From Steinernema hermaphroditum (Eukaryota > Nematoda > Chromadorea > Rhabditida > Steinernematidae), in the NCBI GenBank assembly GCA_030435675.1, contig CM059623.1:12618092-12682091 (forward strand): DNA of 64,000 bases, in the 5' to 3' direction. The notes beneath the pieces were generated by a model that did no database searches, was not told where the DNA came from, and was given only the letters and a program-made list of their open reading frames with translations. The translations under genes were made by a program, and so were the position numbers. Positions 44,465 to 55,910 of the stretch are shown in pieces. How positions within the stretch are numbered: position 1 is the stretch's first letter; every line of letters begins with the position of its first letter.

Positions 44465-45573
44465 ACAGTTCTTCTTCCCGAAGCGCTGTGAATCGTGTTT
44501 TCGGTTGGAGGATCGATTTCATCGAGGGAGATAGTGGCTGATCTTTCCCACTGTTTGAACATATCACTAACATACATTGTGGCACATCTTCATGGACTCG
44601 AGAACGTGTGTCCAAGTCCATGAAGTATGGTAGCAGTAAATCTTCAGGACCGTAGAACTAATTTGGATTCGAGGAGTAACAAAAGTTAAAGACGTCAACG
44701 AGGAAGCTACGAACTTCGCGTGGAACCGTTCTGTGATCGCCGAAAAACCAGTGCACTAAAGAACTCGAAACTTCACATGTCCTTCGAGTTAAGAATCGCC
44801 ACCTCCTTTCAGATCTTTTTTGACGGTGGGTGATAATTGGAAGTAAACAATAAGAGTCCCTTCTACCAAATCGGTCCCCAGGGTTGCAGACCCCCGGAAC
44901 ATAGAATCCAGTGATGGGAGGTCACACAAATGGGGAAAAATATTGTAAGGAATTCTTGCAATGTTCGCAATAGCGGCACCCAAAATTACGTTCTGTAGAG
45001 AACAGACTTGTTTATGCTTAGTCAAAGTCCGCATCGAAGCGCCTACTTGACCTATACAACAATACAAAACCTTTTATCGCTAGTTGCAAGTTTTGCTAGA
45101 ATTAGGCAAATGAAGTCGGAAGTTAGCTGACTGTTTGATTTCGACTTCATTTCATGAATCAGAGGCACGCTATACGTCATCATTTTGTAAATTGCTCGGT
45201 ATTTTTCCTTACAAAAGATGCGTGAGTACTACTGGAATCCAATGTTCCAGGAGGTTCAATTTGTCTGGCTGAAATGTGCTACACAACGCACTGTCGTAAT
45301 GGGGCTGGGTCCCACCACGATCTCCCGGCTACAGTGTGTGTGGGCGGATGCTAGTAGCAAGTAAGCGCGCCGTTGTTGTTGTTGGTTTTTTGGCACGGAT
45401 AAAGTTGTTTTGTTGCAACGTGTGTTCCTCGTTCCGCACAAGCGCGTCCCGTCCGCCGATTACCTCTCGTATCCAGCCCGAGGATACAACATGTTGATCC
45501 TTTCCATCGTTTATTCTTCATCTAACAACACTAAAATATAAAATAATGCAAAGCAGTTATCATGCAAAACGGA
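44465..45573. other. intergenic between convergent genes
   Basis: A 92-codon minus ORF (44789-45067) has no recognisable feature. 45340-45440 is rich in GTTGTTGTTG. No gene supported. Confidence 0.4.
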
Positions 45574-46359
45574 CTACAAACGAAGAAAAGATTCGTCCAA
45601 CTGCGATGGATACTGTACTGGTGAATGCGACTTCTGGATCGAAGGCATTTCTCTACGAGAGAAGTACGGTGTTGAGGTGTGGGAGGCGGCGGTGACATAG
45701 ACCTTCTGGTGAGCGTCAGAAGATCTGGAGACACTGTCAATCTGCCTCAACGCTTGCCTCAACTTGTAGGACAGCAGGGCACTGAGACAAGTAAGAAGGC
45801 CGGCCAAGACTATGAGAAATGCGAGCAGAATGTACATCCACACGGGAATGTTGTCCTTCGTAATAGAGACGATACCAACTGTAGTGTTGATTGTGGTATC
45901 AAGAGATATTTCCACTTGTACCAAGGTTTCATTCTCGACAGATTCCCTCACATTCATAAAATCGACCGTATTGCAGAAGTCTGTCACACAGCGGCACACT
46001 CTTTCCGGTTCGAATTGGAAGCCCTCGAAAACCCTGGAAATCGGTAAATCCACATCTGAGCACGGTACAAAACTACATTGTATAAGATCCATTTTTTCTG
46101 AAGCACTCCTCGACTTCGATGCGTTCTTGTCCGCAGGAGAGTATTGGAAGGTCGAGCAGCTTTTGGAAGCCTTAGAGGAAACCACATAAACGGTAACGGA
46201 GGAAGGCTTACCGATGATACAGTGATTTCCATCACATTCACTCTGCAACGGTCCATTGCAGTCCTGCTGCGAACAGTGACATTTTATGGAAACCGAGGGT
46301 GTAATGAACAAGAATAAGAAACTGCCTACGACGAGGAGCATGACCGAAGATGTTTCCAC
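45574..46359 (-). CDS. single-pass membrane protein with Ly6/activin-receptor-like Cys-rich ectodomain
   Basis: A 261-aa open frame. A signal peptide (MLLVVGSFLFLFITPSVS) is followed by CHCSQQDCNGPL and further cysteines, ending in CRCVTDFCN, the closing pattern of three-finger (Ly6/activin-receptor) domains. One transmembrane helix (WMYILLAFLIVLAGLLTCL) and a Ser-rich cytoplasmic tail of about 60 residues follow; there is no kinase domain. A 41-nt GT-AG candidate intron (GTAAGCC...CTCTAAG, about 46170-46210) could be spliced but would shift into a frame that stops, so the continuous ORF is preferred; the middle of the ectodomain is therefore less sure. Upstream: TATAAAG near 46490 and GATA-type words (CTTATCA, GGATAAG) near 46508-46530. 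Receptor or cell-surface role inferred. Confidence 0.75.
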   Translation of the reverse strand: METSSVMLLVVGSFLFLFITPSVSIKCHCSQQDCNGPLQSECDGNHCIIGKPSSVTVYVVSSKASKSCSTFQYSPADKNASKSRSASEKMDLIQCSFVPCSDVDLPISRVFEGFQFEPERVCRCVTDFCNTVDFMNVRESVENETLVQVEISLDTTINTTVGIVSITKDNIPVWMYILLAFLIVLAGLLTCLSALLSYKLRQALRQIDSVSRSSDAHQKVYVTAASHTSTPYFSRREMPSIQKSHSPVQYPSQLDESFLRL

Positions 46360-46753
46360 TCGATGAGAGTGGCGGTGTTTGGGGCGGAAGCGGATTGACG
46401 ACGAGCAGATAATCCGGTCTTAAAGATGCCAAACATGGAAGGGATCAGTCTTCGTGGACTCGGATTGAGATAGCTGAGGTGGTAGCTTTATATGTGGTGC
46501 GCTGGCTTATCACCTGTGAGGATAAGATTACCCTTATTTCGGACTACATTTAGAACCGATTACATCCGGCCAAAGCTGATTCCTGCCATAGGGAATGAGC
46601 ATAGGGAGCTCATTTAAACCACACGAGTTGCCATGACTTCTCCACAAAGGAAGAATTACTCGTAAAACCATATTTTTCTTTTCTTCTTGTACGCCGATTG
46701 GAAGTGGAAGGTTACGATGTATTCATTAATTAGTTGCTGCGCTTACTCACCCA

Positions 46754-46831
46754 TGAAGATAAGATGACCCCTAAGTTAGGGGTCATCTTATCTTCAATGA
46801 AATTCGGTTAGGGGCCCTAACCGTATTTCAT
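46754..46831. repeat. two abutting palindromes (21-bp and 17-bp arms)
   Basis: 46754-46796: arm TGAAGATAAGATGACCCCTAA, one central G, exact inverse arm. 46797-46831: arm ATGAAATTCGGTTAGGG, one central base, inverse arm with a single mismatch. No spacer between them. Each could extrude as a hairpin. The first contains AGATAAG on both strands. Confidence 0.9.
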
Positions 46832-46994
46832 TATATTCGCTACTATACATACATTCTACCGCTGTTGTATAAAACACCATTCTTCTGAAATCCTCAATAA
46901 ATGCTCTCCGAAGACCGTGCAAATGGAATGACGCTTTCGCGATGGTCTGCGAATCTGCAAAACTCCACTGATCTTCGTAAAGAAAGGGATGAAA

Positions 46995-47760
46995 ACTAAC
47001 GCTTCGATGTACCAGAACAGAATTCTGAATGATGCGCTGTTTCCATGGGCGCAAGAACACTTCGGAAACAGACGATGGATGCAGATGCAAGGCAGCGAGC
47101 CTGCTCCCGAACACGGAGCCAAATCAACGATGGACTTCTATTGGCAGCGGATCTCAGACGATTGAAGATTGGACCGCAAACAGACGCAATTTTAACGACC
47201 CAATTCAATCGATTTTGCAGTGACTGGCGGGGACGAAAAGCTGACCAGTGCATAACTCATCAGATTCCTGAAGTTGCCACACGACTAGATTTCCAGTAAA
47301 TTCGAACCCGGTCCACTTCATCCATAAACTCGCCCGAGAACTGAAGATAAGCAACAGAATCGTGCGCCGAATGGTAAAAGAAGATCTAGAAAAAAGGCGA
47401 TGGATGCTTATGTAAGACCGAGCTCCCGCTCACGGAGCCAGAACCAAGAACCTCTGAACCAAGGAAGATTGGCCTCAAACAGCTTCGATTTGAACCCTAT
47501 GGACTTCATTGTGTGGAGCATTTTGGAGGGACGGCCTGCCGAGTTCGTCACACAACAATCGACTTACTCTCCAGAAAGCATGGGGCGAAATTTCTCTCTG
47601 AAGTCTTACAGCCATTGGAAAAAAATTCTTGAAGCATTTGTACGCCTGCATCACCGCAGAAGGCTTCTAAGAAATTCTATGATGTCCCATGTAGTTTCTG
47701 GATCTCGTTTGTTTGAATTCATGCTTTCGAGATACTCTAATTTTCTAGTTTTACAGAACT
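46995..47760 (+). mobile_element. two fused mariner transposase relics
   Basis: First piece (about 47000-47220): NRILNDALFPWAQEHFGNR, GSEPAPEHGAKSTMDF, resembling the central catalytic part of mariner. Second piece (about 47320-47700): helix-turn-helix remnant RELKISNRIVRRMVKEDL, then abruptly the C-terminal block SFDLNPMDFIVWSILEG, so it lost its middle. Stops and frameshifts throughout. Confidence 0.78.
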
Positions 47761-48030
47761 TTTGTGTCACCATGTTCAATGTGTTTTCACACTCTTAGGC
47801 CCGAAGTCATCTTCGTGCGTCCCTGTCACGCGGTGTGATCAAACAATACCGTTCGTCACATTTCCCAGAACGGCCCTAAATTCACACCACCCAAGAAGTG
47901 CAAACTTCGCGGTAGCATCAAGTGTGACGCCCTCTCTTGTCACTTCTCGGTCACAGTTCCAGTCGAGTCACAAATCCTCGCTCAGAACCTCATTCATCCC
48001 CTACCCTCGTCGGTGCCTTGCTACTCGGCC

Positions 48031-48855
48031 ATGGACGACCTCAACTTCGACATTATCAATGAGATCCTCTTCCTCTCCGGCCGCAACATCGAGTTCATCA
48101 GCAGCCCGCTCTTCCCCAACGAAAAGTGGCGCACTGCCGCTGCATACTTCGAGGAACTCCTAGAAGACGTCACGGTCTCCAAGCTGCCAGGGAAGTTTTA
48201 CCACGTATCGCTCGAGCACGCGCTGACCCCTTTTTCCCGTCTTAAAACGATCGTTTTTCCGGAGAAGAGTCCTATTCCTACGACTGGCGACGCGTGCTGG
48301 AAGCTCATGAATCTCCAGAGTGTTCTTCTTATGCCCCTGGCTCGTGAAGGGCTGACCCTACAGTTTCAGTCCACCAGCGTCGACCGCGAGTGCGTCGACA
48401 TCGCCAAGGACTTCGTCACCAAAGTGTTTTTTTCCGAAAACACTTTCTGCTGTGCACATTTGGGACTGGCAGTCCAGGCGAAGAACCTCCGCGTTTTCTC
48501 CGTAAAGAACTGCATTCTTAAAGGACGCCCGTTTCAGCTGCTTCGGAAAGTGCTCATTAGCTGTACACTTCTAACCAAAGTGGAGATGCTATCCAACAAA
48601 TCCTACAGTAAGAACCACATGGACATAATTAATCGGGATGCACTCGAAGACGTTCTGTTCACTGAGCAGCAAGTTGCGGAGTTGGTAGGCCTCCTTATAT
48701 TGAAGCTGTGGACATTTGAAATTATCATCGAAGTCGACGAAGAAGCCATGAAGAGTTTCAAGCTAGAGGACCGCACGATGCACGTGCATCGTTGTCCAGA
48801 GCTGTGGCTACGCGCCTTCAGTGACTGGTCGCCTTTCGCGGATCGTCATGACTAA
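48031..48855 (+). CDS. intronless F-box-like protein (tentative)
   Basis: A 274-codon frame without introns in a region where real genes have an intron every 100-400 nt. The start MDDLNFDIINEILFLSGRNI resembles the first helix of an F-box; the rest (NLQSVLLMPLAREGL, NLRVFSVKNCILKGRPF, LLTKVEMLSNKS) has leucine-spaced strands like degenerate leucine-rich repeats. F-box plus LRR-type protein is the best guess, which would make it a substrate adaptor of an SCF ubiquitin ligase, but neither domain is certain. The ATG at 48031 has a strong context (GGCCATGG) and was preferred over one 18 nt upstream. Lack of introns suggests a retrocopy or a fast-evolving expansion family. Confidence 0.6.
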   Translation: MDDLNFDIINEILFLSGRNIEFISSPLFPNEKWRTAAAYFEELLEDVTVSKLPGKFYHVSLEHALTPFSRLKTIVFPEKSPIPTTGDACWKLMNLQSVLLMPLAREGLTLQFQSTSVDRECVDIAKDFVTKVFFSENTFCCAHLGLAVQAKNLRVFSVKNCILKGRPFQLLRKVLISCTLLTKVEMLSNKSYSKNHMDIINRDALEDVLFTEQQVAELVGLLILKLWTFEIIIEVDEEAMKSFKLEDRTMHVHRCPELWLRAFSDWSPFADRHD

Positions 48856-49223
48856 TTGTGTTTACATTTCAATGAAATCTGTCGTATGGATCAATAAAGA
48901 GCCTATCTGTGTACCTGTGTGCCTTCACCTTCACCAATTTCAAGATCTGAGGCGGACACATTACCCTGCCGGGCCCCTCGCTGGATGTTGTTCGGCACGG
49001 ACACGATATAAGCCCTACACTTAAGTTTAGGGTACTTTTTTCTCAAGATCTAACCGGTATGGCAGCCATATGGCATTTCTTGTACAGCTACTACACTCCC
49101 CAGAAGCAACCCAGGTCGTGTTGGAACCTTCCTTATGACACTTCAAACACCCTCCTTGTTAGTTCAACTCTTTATTCACAGTTTCGTCTCCAATATCAAT
49201 CACTGAGACAAGGAAAGCGCCTT

Positions 49224-49892
49224 TCAGAGTCCATAGTTGCCAAAGAACACATAAGGAGCGAGGTCATTACGGCAAATGCTCCAGCCGTTGGGATTCACGC
49301 CCGAAATCGCTTGGTAGACTTGGTTGAAGTAGTTTTGGACGAATTGCTGGTTGGCGTAGTTGTTGGCCTGCGCAAGGACCGCCGCTACTCCGTTACCACA
49401 TTGCTGAGTGATCTAAAATCGACGCAATACTATAGAAAACGGGGCAGAACTCTTCACATCGTTCAGGACAGGGCCAAGCACTTGAACGGTGGCTGTGCTG
49501 ACCGCATTCCTAACCGTCGCAAAATCGTTTCCCAGGTCGTTCTGCAGCTTGTTGGCCAAGTACAGAGCGTTGACAGCCGTCTGACCGCCTATGTTCTGTT
49601 GTACGGTAGTCTGGATGTCTATAAAACGGCTGTTTCCGAGGCATAGACTCAAAGAAGAGCTTACTGTCTACAATCTGCTGAGCAGAAGCTCCGCTACAGG
49701 CCTGCTGGGCGACGACATTTGCGATCTGAGAAACGGCGGAAATCATGGTAAATTGGCCGTTGGCCATACCTGTGCAACTTCGCTAGGTTGAAGAATGGTT
49801 CCCACATTGGAATAGACAAAGTTGGCGAGAGAGTTTACGTCCTGGGCTTGGGAAGAGGCCAAGAGGAGGAGGAGGACCAGAGGAGCCAGCAT
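49224..49892 (-). CDS. small secreted protein, family copy C
   Basis: Third and more diverged paralogue: exons 49892-49770, 49725-49665, 49618-49458, 49412-49224 with exactly the same lengths and phases as A and B, 177 aa. Signal peptide [17 protein letters not shown]. Conserved: [72 protein letters not shown], ending FFGNYGL. Cys positions match A and B. TATAAAT at 49939-49945, 47 nt upstream of the ATG. Together the three copies define which residues the family keeps: the NIGGQTA, QNDLGND, QANNYA and CRNDL blocks. Confidence 0.88.
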
Positions 49893-49938
49893 TCTGGAGG
49901 CCTGAGTGCAAGATGATCAGCGGGTGTTCATGTCCTGT

Positions 49939-49945
49939 ATTTATA
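49939..49945 (-). promoter_or_regulatory. TATA box of secreted copy C
   Basis: TATAAAT on the minus strand, 47 nt upstream of the start codon. Confidence 0.6.
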
Positions 49946-50406
49946 CTACAGTTGGACAGCTAAAGTGCCATAAACATGCACCTTGTTAAAGGGTGATTAA
50001 CGGTAAAGTTCGATCTGTAGCGCGTGTGTGCCTAATTAACACGCGAGATTTTCGATTTCGTACAGTACAACACGAGGTATTTGACAAACTGGATTTGATT
50101 GGGGGCAGTGCCTATTTCTAATCTACGCATTCAGCTAACCTCAGAGGATAAGGTGAATAAGGAACAGCGGTAAGATAACTAGATCTCAGGCATTCTTTGT
50201 GTCGTCTCAACTCAACAAGTCGTCCACGACCACTTTTTTCCTCACCAATTCTGCAGAACGCTGTCTACGCAACTATCAACGGAAACTTCTAGAAGACAGT
50301 CTACAGTCTAGAACGCATCGCTAACGGTCGTTGCAGAAGGATAACAACAACAAAAAAGACACCAACAAAACACCACTTTTTATATTTAAAACACAATCAA
50401 CAATGA
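49946..50406. other. intergenic
   Basis: Upstream of copy C and downstream of RPS2. 50260-50315 contains CAGTCTACAGTCTAG words like those at 25935-26115. No gene seen. Confidence 0.4.
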
Positions 50407-51318
50407 TCAGTTCTTACTAGAGTTTTGCAGGAACTGCCAGTGCAGCTGGTACGGCGTCTTCTCAAGGGCTTGCTCCTCCCAGAGATCAGGGGTCAGGTAC
50501 GAGTAGGTTCGTTGAATGGCGTAGTACGTGGCTTTGGCGAAATTTCCAAGGGTGCAAGTCTGGCCGACGGCACATGTGTAGCAATCTTCGATACCGGCCA
50601 TTTGGAGAAGCTTCTTCGGAACGGGCGCGGAGACGATGCCGGTTCCGCGTGGCGCTGGGATCAGGCGGACGAGAACGGATGCACACTTTCCGCTGACCTG
50701 AATGAGCGGAATGAGTTGCTGCATTTTGATGGTGTGCTACTTGCCTTGCAAGGAACAGTGTGGGGCTTTCCGATCTTGTTACCCCAGTATCCACGGCGCA
50801 CGGGGATGATGGCCAACTTGGCGGCGATCATGGCACCACGGATGGACGTAGCGACTTCCTTCGAGCACTTCACTCCCAGTCCGACGTGTCCGTTGTGGTC
50901 GCCAATGGCGACGATCGCCTTGAAGCGGGTGCGCTGTCCGGCACGAGTCTGTTTCTGGACAGGCGAGATTTTGAGCACATCGTCCTTTAGGCCACAAAGG
51001 AGCTGGTCAATGATTTCGTACTCCTGAAAGAATCGAATTCAGAATGTCAGTCATTGGACATTTTCCAACCTTGATAGGCAGCGAATGGAGGTAAATCTCC
51101 TCGATGGACTTCAGTTTTCCGTCCTTGACAAGGCGCCCGAGCTTCGTCACCGGGACCCAATCTTTCTTGTCTTCGGTGCGTCCGCCGCGTCCTCCACGGC
51201 CACGTCCTCCACGACCGCGGCCACCACGACCACGGGCACCGCTGCTCTCACCTCCGCGGCCTCCAGTGCGACCCTCAGGAGCTCCGAATCCACCGCTAAA
51301 TCCACCGCGATCAGCCAT
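50407..51318 (-). CDS. RPS2: 40S ribosomal protein S2 (uS5)
   Basis: Small-subunit protein near the decoding centre. Three exons (51318-51070, 51023-50745, 50697-50407) give 272 aa, normal for animals. An N-terminal Arg/Gly tail ([12 protein letters not shown]) is followed by [36 protein letters not shown], the S5 domain [59 protein letters not shown] and GIEDCYT. Intron 2 (50698-50744) begins GC: AAG|GCAAGT; because the protein is so conserved, this non-canonical splice is certain. A TTTCAG acceptor ends 16 nt before the ATG, consistent with trans-splicing. Confidence 0.98.
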
Positions 51319-52383
51319 TTTATGTTGTTTACCTCTGAAATGTCACAAATTATACAGTTTGTGGGTTGAATATGAGTAGGACTAAACGTGTCAGAACGTT
51401 CCTTTCCAACAATGCTCAAAAACAGTCAGAAATAGGGCAAAACAGAAAACAAAACAGAAGCGAGTCAAGAAGAGACGAATTGCGGAGCGAATGCCCTTTG
51501 TCTGCAGACATTTCGAAAATTTACGGTAGGCAGAACATTCGTGGTGGGAACGAGCTCGCTTTCATTTTTTAAACGCACTCTGTTCTCCGTCGCTTGGTTC
51601 CACAGCGGCACTTCACTTCTTGCTCGTTTCTGTCTTGCTCACCCACAGAAGCCTAGATTGTCATTTCCGTACGTTTTAAGGCCCCGTGAAGAATACTGTT
51701 ACAAAGAAAAGGACCGCACTGCCATTACGATTTGCAACAAATGAGTTGACCTCCTAGTCGTCCTCCAGACTCTCTCGCCTCCCTAGATTCACATGCGGTC
51801 ATTTATCCCAGCTGATACCACCAGACTGGTTGTCATTTCGGAGCTACTCCATCCAAGTCCATCCATGAGTTTCAATACAAAGAAGCTAGGAGGGGGCCAG
51901 CTCAATGATGTGTAAAAGAAACGAGCAACATACAGAGATTATTGACACAAGTCTTCCGCTAAATTTCGATAACCAACTACTTCGTTATCATACGTCTCTA
52001 AAGAAAATGGCTTCACAGCGATGATATCAAGAGCTCTTATCAGCACTGTTGCACAAACGTCGCTCTAATCTTTGTTTCGTTTCCTTTTATCCAGCCAATA
52101 ATTCCCCACATGGTTCGTTTGCAGTGAGTTTGCTTTGCTACGCATCTTCCAGAGGTCTTTCCCGAGATACCGTTATTAGGCCCCGCACTAACAGAAATGC
52201 TGTTTGTCAGTTTCAAGTTCCACGTTCCTCTCTTCCTTTGTTCCCAGTCGAACATGTGACGATTGCGAAATCGTGGCGAGACCAGTGTTGTTGCGGCTGC
52301 GGCGGTGTTTTGAAATTCTGGAACTTGTTCTCACTCGTTCCTTGCCACCTGGCGCGCATTCTTATCGTTTTCAGCGTCAAAAG
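51319..52383. other. intergenic between divergent RPS2 and haspin
   Basis: Short ORFs only. A TTTTCAG acceptor ends at about 52375, 8 nt before the haspin ATG. Confidence 0.4.
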
Positions 52384-55359
52384 ATGCCGCCACTAAATCG
52401 TCGTCGCCGAAAGGCCCTTGAAGCCACGATCCTCGTCGACGTCACCCTCGCACGTCCACCAAGCGCCCAAAAGAAAATCAACTTTGAAGAGACGTTTCTG
52501 TGCAGAACTGTAGCGTTTTTTGGCGCTTTTTCCTCTTTGGACAGTTCTTTTTTAGAGGATTCCGCAGAAAGGTCGGAAGAAAAAGGACAAAGTCGATGAG
52601 GAATTTTTCACTGCAGTCTGCGCCGCCGAGCAAAGTCGACTGGAGGAACAACGTCGCCAGATTGAGCAGCTGAAAGCGCGAGAGTCATTTGCATTCTCTA
52701 TCGAGTCAGCAAATAAATATCACCAGGAACTGCACGATGAGAACAAGAAGCAGTGTGAAAAGGACCAAGAGCGCCGTAAGATGAGAAAAGAAGCGAGGAG
52801 ATCGGACAAGAAGCATGATATATCGGATACAGGTACTAATCCCCGGCGATTCTACTCGATCGCAACCATCATGTGGTTTAGAAAAGGTTCAGAGTTGGCT
52901 AGATTCCACTCTAAATGACCATACTCCACTTCTTGAGATGTCAGATTGGACCAACCGGGAAAGTTCGATTGTCGAGAACGAGGCGAATATTACTCAACGT
53001 TCAAGAAGGAGAACGACGAAAACGAGAGAAAGAACGCTATCGTCGTCTTTTAAGGAGAACACCTTGACGGATGCGAACATACCACAGAAACGTCGTTCTA
53101 GCGTCGATCGAGAAGGCAAGAACCATGACCTGATGATCCGCAATTTGCAATTTTCCAGATGAAGACGCCTTCAACGTCTCTGCCAAACGACAAGAGATAA
53201 ACGACGGATCGTCTCTCCCCACTTCTCCATCTCTGAAGGACATCTCAAATACCTCGTCAACAGGGCTCACTTCACTAATCGCGAAACAGAGCCTCCTCGA
53301 GACCCACCCAGAAGACGAGGAGCCGCAGACGAAAACAACACGGCGGTCGTCAAGGCTGTCAAAAAATGGCTCACCTAGTAGCACGTCTAAGCAACGCGAC
53401 TCTTCGTCTCTAAAGGACATGCCCAACGCTTCCTCTACGGGAATGGCCTCATCTCTCCTTGCTGCCCACCCTGAAGCGAACTGCACGGAAACGTTGCCCA
53501 CTGAAGAACCTCAAAGAATGCGGCGTTCCGCTCGAATCGCTAATAAACGAAGCATTGAACCGACCATCGAATTCGATCCCTCCCCGAAAGCTTCGAACGA
53601 CTCTATAGTACTACAGTCTACCACCCTCAACAGCGTTGGTTCTCCTCTTCTTCACTCCAGACTGAGTGACATCGAAAAGAGTTGGCAATCTCCCTCATAT
53701 GAGGTATGATTCCGATGGTGGCTGTTTCCATGCATATCTTCAGAGAATGCCACGGGTGTCGGCCAGCAAAAACGCCGACAAGACCATAAACTGCTTCTAC
53801 CTGGAGAATTACGTTGGATCGGACTGTCCTCTTGGCGAACTTCTTCATGTTTGCGGACAGAGCGATGTGATCGATTTCGAGGAAGTTAACATGAAATGGT
53901 AAGTGAGGTGGTTAGAAGCAGAAATTCATCGATGAGAAATCGACATAGTGGGCACTGGGGAGCCAAAACTTAGGGTCAAACCGTGAAAAAAAGTTTCCCA
54001 GATGTTTCGGTGAGTTAAGAACACCTTAGATATACGACCGCTCTTTTACTGGCAATAAAATAAATGGGGCATTTAGACCTAAAAAATGGGCATCTATACA
54101 GTAGTCTGGAATGCTAAGTACCCTAAGGTGAGATAGGTCGGAAAACGAAACGTACCGGTCTCTCTGAAATTAGTATAAAAACGTCTTTTCAATTTCTTTG
54201 TTCCTTTAGGAAGGTCAAATCGAAACTGGGAGAAGGCGTCTACGGCGAGGTGTACCTCGTATCGTGGGAAGGACAACGAGACTTAGCCGTGAAAGTCATC
54301 CCCTTCCATGGTTACGACGACAAACCGTCCACGATCCGCTTCAATGGGGAACTTCTCAAATCGGCGCGAAGCATGTTGCCCGAGGTTGTCATGACTCGGG
54401 AATTGTCCGCTCTTCGAGAAGGCGACGATGACATGACCGACGGTTTCGTGGAACTGCAAAATGCGGCCGTCGTCAAGGGCAAATATCCTCGACAGCTCGT
54501 GAACAAATGGGACGAGTACGACCTGAATCGCGGCTCTGAAAATGACCCCCCTTCCACATACAGTAGTCCAGAGCAGATGTATCTGCTACTGTGCCTCGGA
54601 GTGGCAGGTCATGATCTGGAGAACTTCGCTGTAAGATCATAGGTCGCAGTGGGGTGTTTCTACGGTGATTTTTGCAGATCAAAAACTTGAAGGAAGCAGC
54701 ATCGATTTTCACGCAAGTAGCTTTCAGTCTTATGGTCGCCGAGCACGCGATGGAGTTCGAACACAGAGATCTTCACGTTGGAAATATTTTGGTCTCTAGA
54801 GAGAAGGTGCCAGAGGTTATAAGGTGAAAGTTTCCTCATCGGTTGTTGCACGGAAAACTGGGATTTCAGCTACAAATATGAGGGAAACGAGTACCACTTT
54901 GCCAGCCATGGAGTGAAGGCGACGATCATCGATTTTACGAATTCCAGAATGAGGAAAGGTATCCCTAGGGAAGCCCATCCCAATCCCATCTTTCCACCTT
55001 ACAGAAGCTACCGTAATCTATGTCGACCTCGAGCAAGACCCCGACCTATTCACAGGGGAGGGTGACTACCAGTTCGATATCTACCGTATGATGAGGGCCG
55101 CCAATGAGTGAGTGCTCTTCGGAATACCTTTACCCAGCGTATGATCGATTATAGGGGCTCGTGGAGAACATTCGACGAATACAACAACCTCGTTTGGATG
55201 CACTACCTGTCGACAAAAATCTTCGAGAAGCAGAAGCGTCTCTTCAAGAAGTTGGAGGCGGCCACAGAGAACATGCTGAAATGCAACTACACCTCAATCA
55301 GCGAATACATTATCTCTGATGAATTTGCACCTATATTTAGTTTAGTCGACCAAAATTGA
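52384..55359 (+). CDS. haspin protein kinase (histone H3 Thr3 kinase family)
   Basis: Mitotic kinase that marks H3T3 at centromeres. Ten exons (52384-52509, 52556-52832, 52882-53115, 53159-53703, 53744-53898, 54210-54630, 54678-54823, 54870-54958, 55005-55107, 55155-55359) join to 766 aa. The N-terminal 440 residues are disordered, charged and Ser-rich, with a coiled-coil-like stretch (about 50-130), basic clusters (RRRKALEA, RSRRRTTKTRERT) and a repeated SLKDMPNASST/SLKDISNTSST motif. The divergent kinase domain (about 445-766) has GEGVYGEVYLVSW, Lys in LAVKVIPF, EHRDLHVGNILV, and IIDFTNSR in place of DFG, the haspin hallmark, then EQDPDLFTGEGDYQFDIYR. Intron 3 is GC-AG. Intron 5 (311 nt) has a MITE fragment. 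Confidence 0.93.
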
Positions 55360-55400
55360 TCATGTACTATTTGGTTATGTATAAAGCGTTTTATTTTTTT

Positions 55401-55910
55401 ACTTATTAAGAAAGTAATTTGTATGTATTGGTGCACGGATGATGCAGGCTGGACCATGGGTTCGCTCCCGGGTGGTGACAGGGGGGCGTTTGGGTGGGTT
55501 CCTGTGGTCTGGGTGAGATGGTGTTAAAAGAAAAGTTCTTCCATTTGTTTTGAAACTTTTTTTGCTGCTTTCGGTTTCGCGCCAGGACCACAGCATCAGG
55601 CCTAACTGAATCTGCAAAAGTGACGTCCAAGTGAAGCCGTGTTACCAACGGGCAGACTGGCGCAGTGGTCTAAGGCGCGCGCCGCACATGAGGTCGCGGG
55701 TTCGACTCCCCGGGGGTCAAATTTTTTTCTTTTTCGTTTCTTTTCACTTTCTTTTCGTTTCTCTTCTATTTTCCCCCACTTTTGACCGGTTCTCACTACC
55801 TACCGTAACCCCGGCTCTCTTTCAGCTTCGATTTTCCGCCGTTTGTGTAGTGTTGACGGGGGGTAAGGCGCCGGCACATAACCAGCCCTGCGAAGCAGGG
55901 CTGGTTATTT
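55401..55910 (+). repeat. 510-bp tandem unit, copy 1
   Basis: Head-to-tail with 55911-56419, near-identical except for a diverged stretch at about 55480-55530. Each unit contains a tRNA-like gene, a T-run, and ends in a perfect 12-bp hairpin (AACCAGCCCTGC loop GAA). Confidence 0.93.
55651..55719 (+). ncRNA. tRNA-like Pol III unit, copy 1
   Basis: A-box-like TGGCGCAGTGGTCTAAGG and B-box GGTTCGACTCC at tRNA spacing, followed by a run of seven T. The D arm (GTGGTCTAAGGCG) is like tRNA-Leu/Ser, but there is no long variable arm, the acceptor ends do not pair and the T stem has two mismatches. A tRNA pseudogene or tRNA-derived SINE head, possibly transcribed. Confidence 0.65.

Noticed and set aside
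49059..49646. 195-codon plus-strand ORF
   Set aside because: Antisense shadow of secreted copy C, whose four exons match copies A and B in length and phase.
51085..51379. Ala/Ser/Thr-rich and Pro/Arg-rich plus-strand ORFs
   Set aside because: Antisense of the Arg/Gly tail of RPS2.
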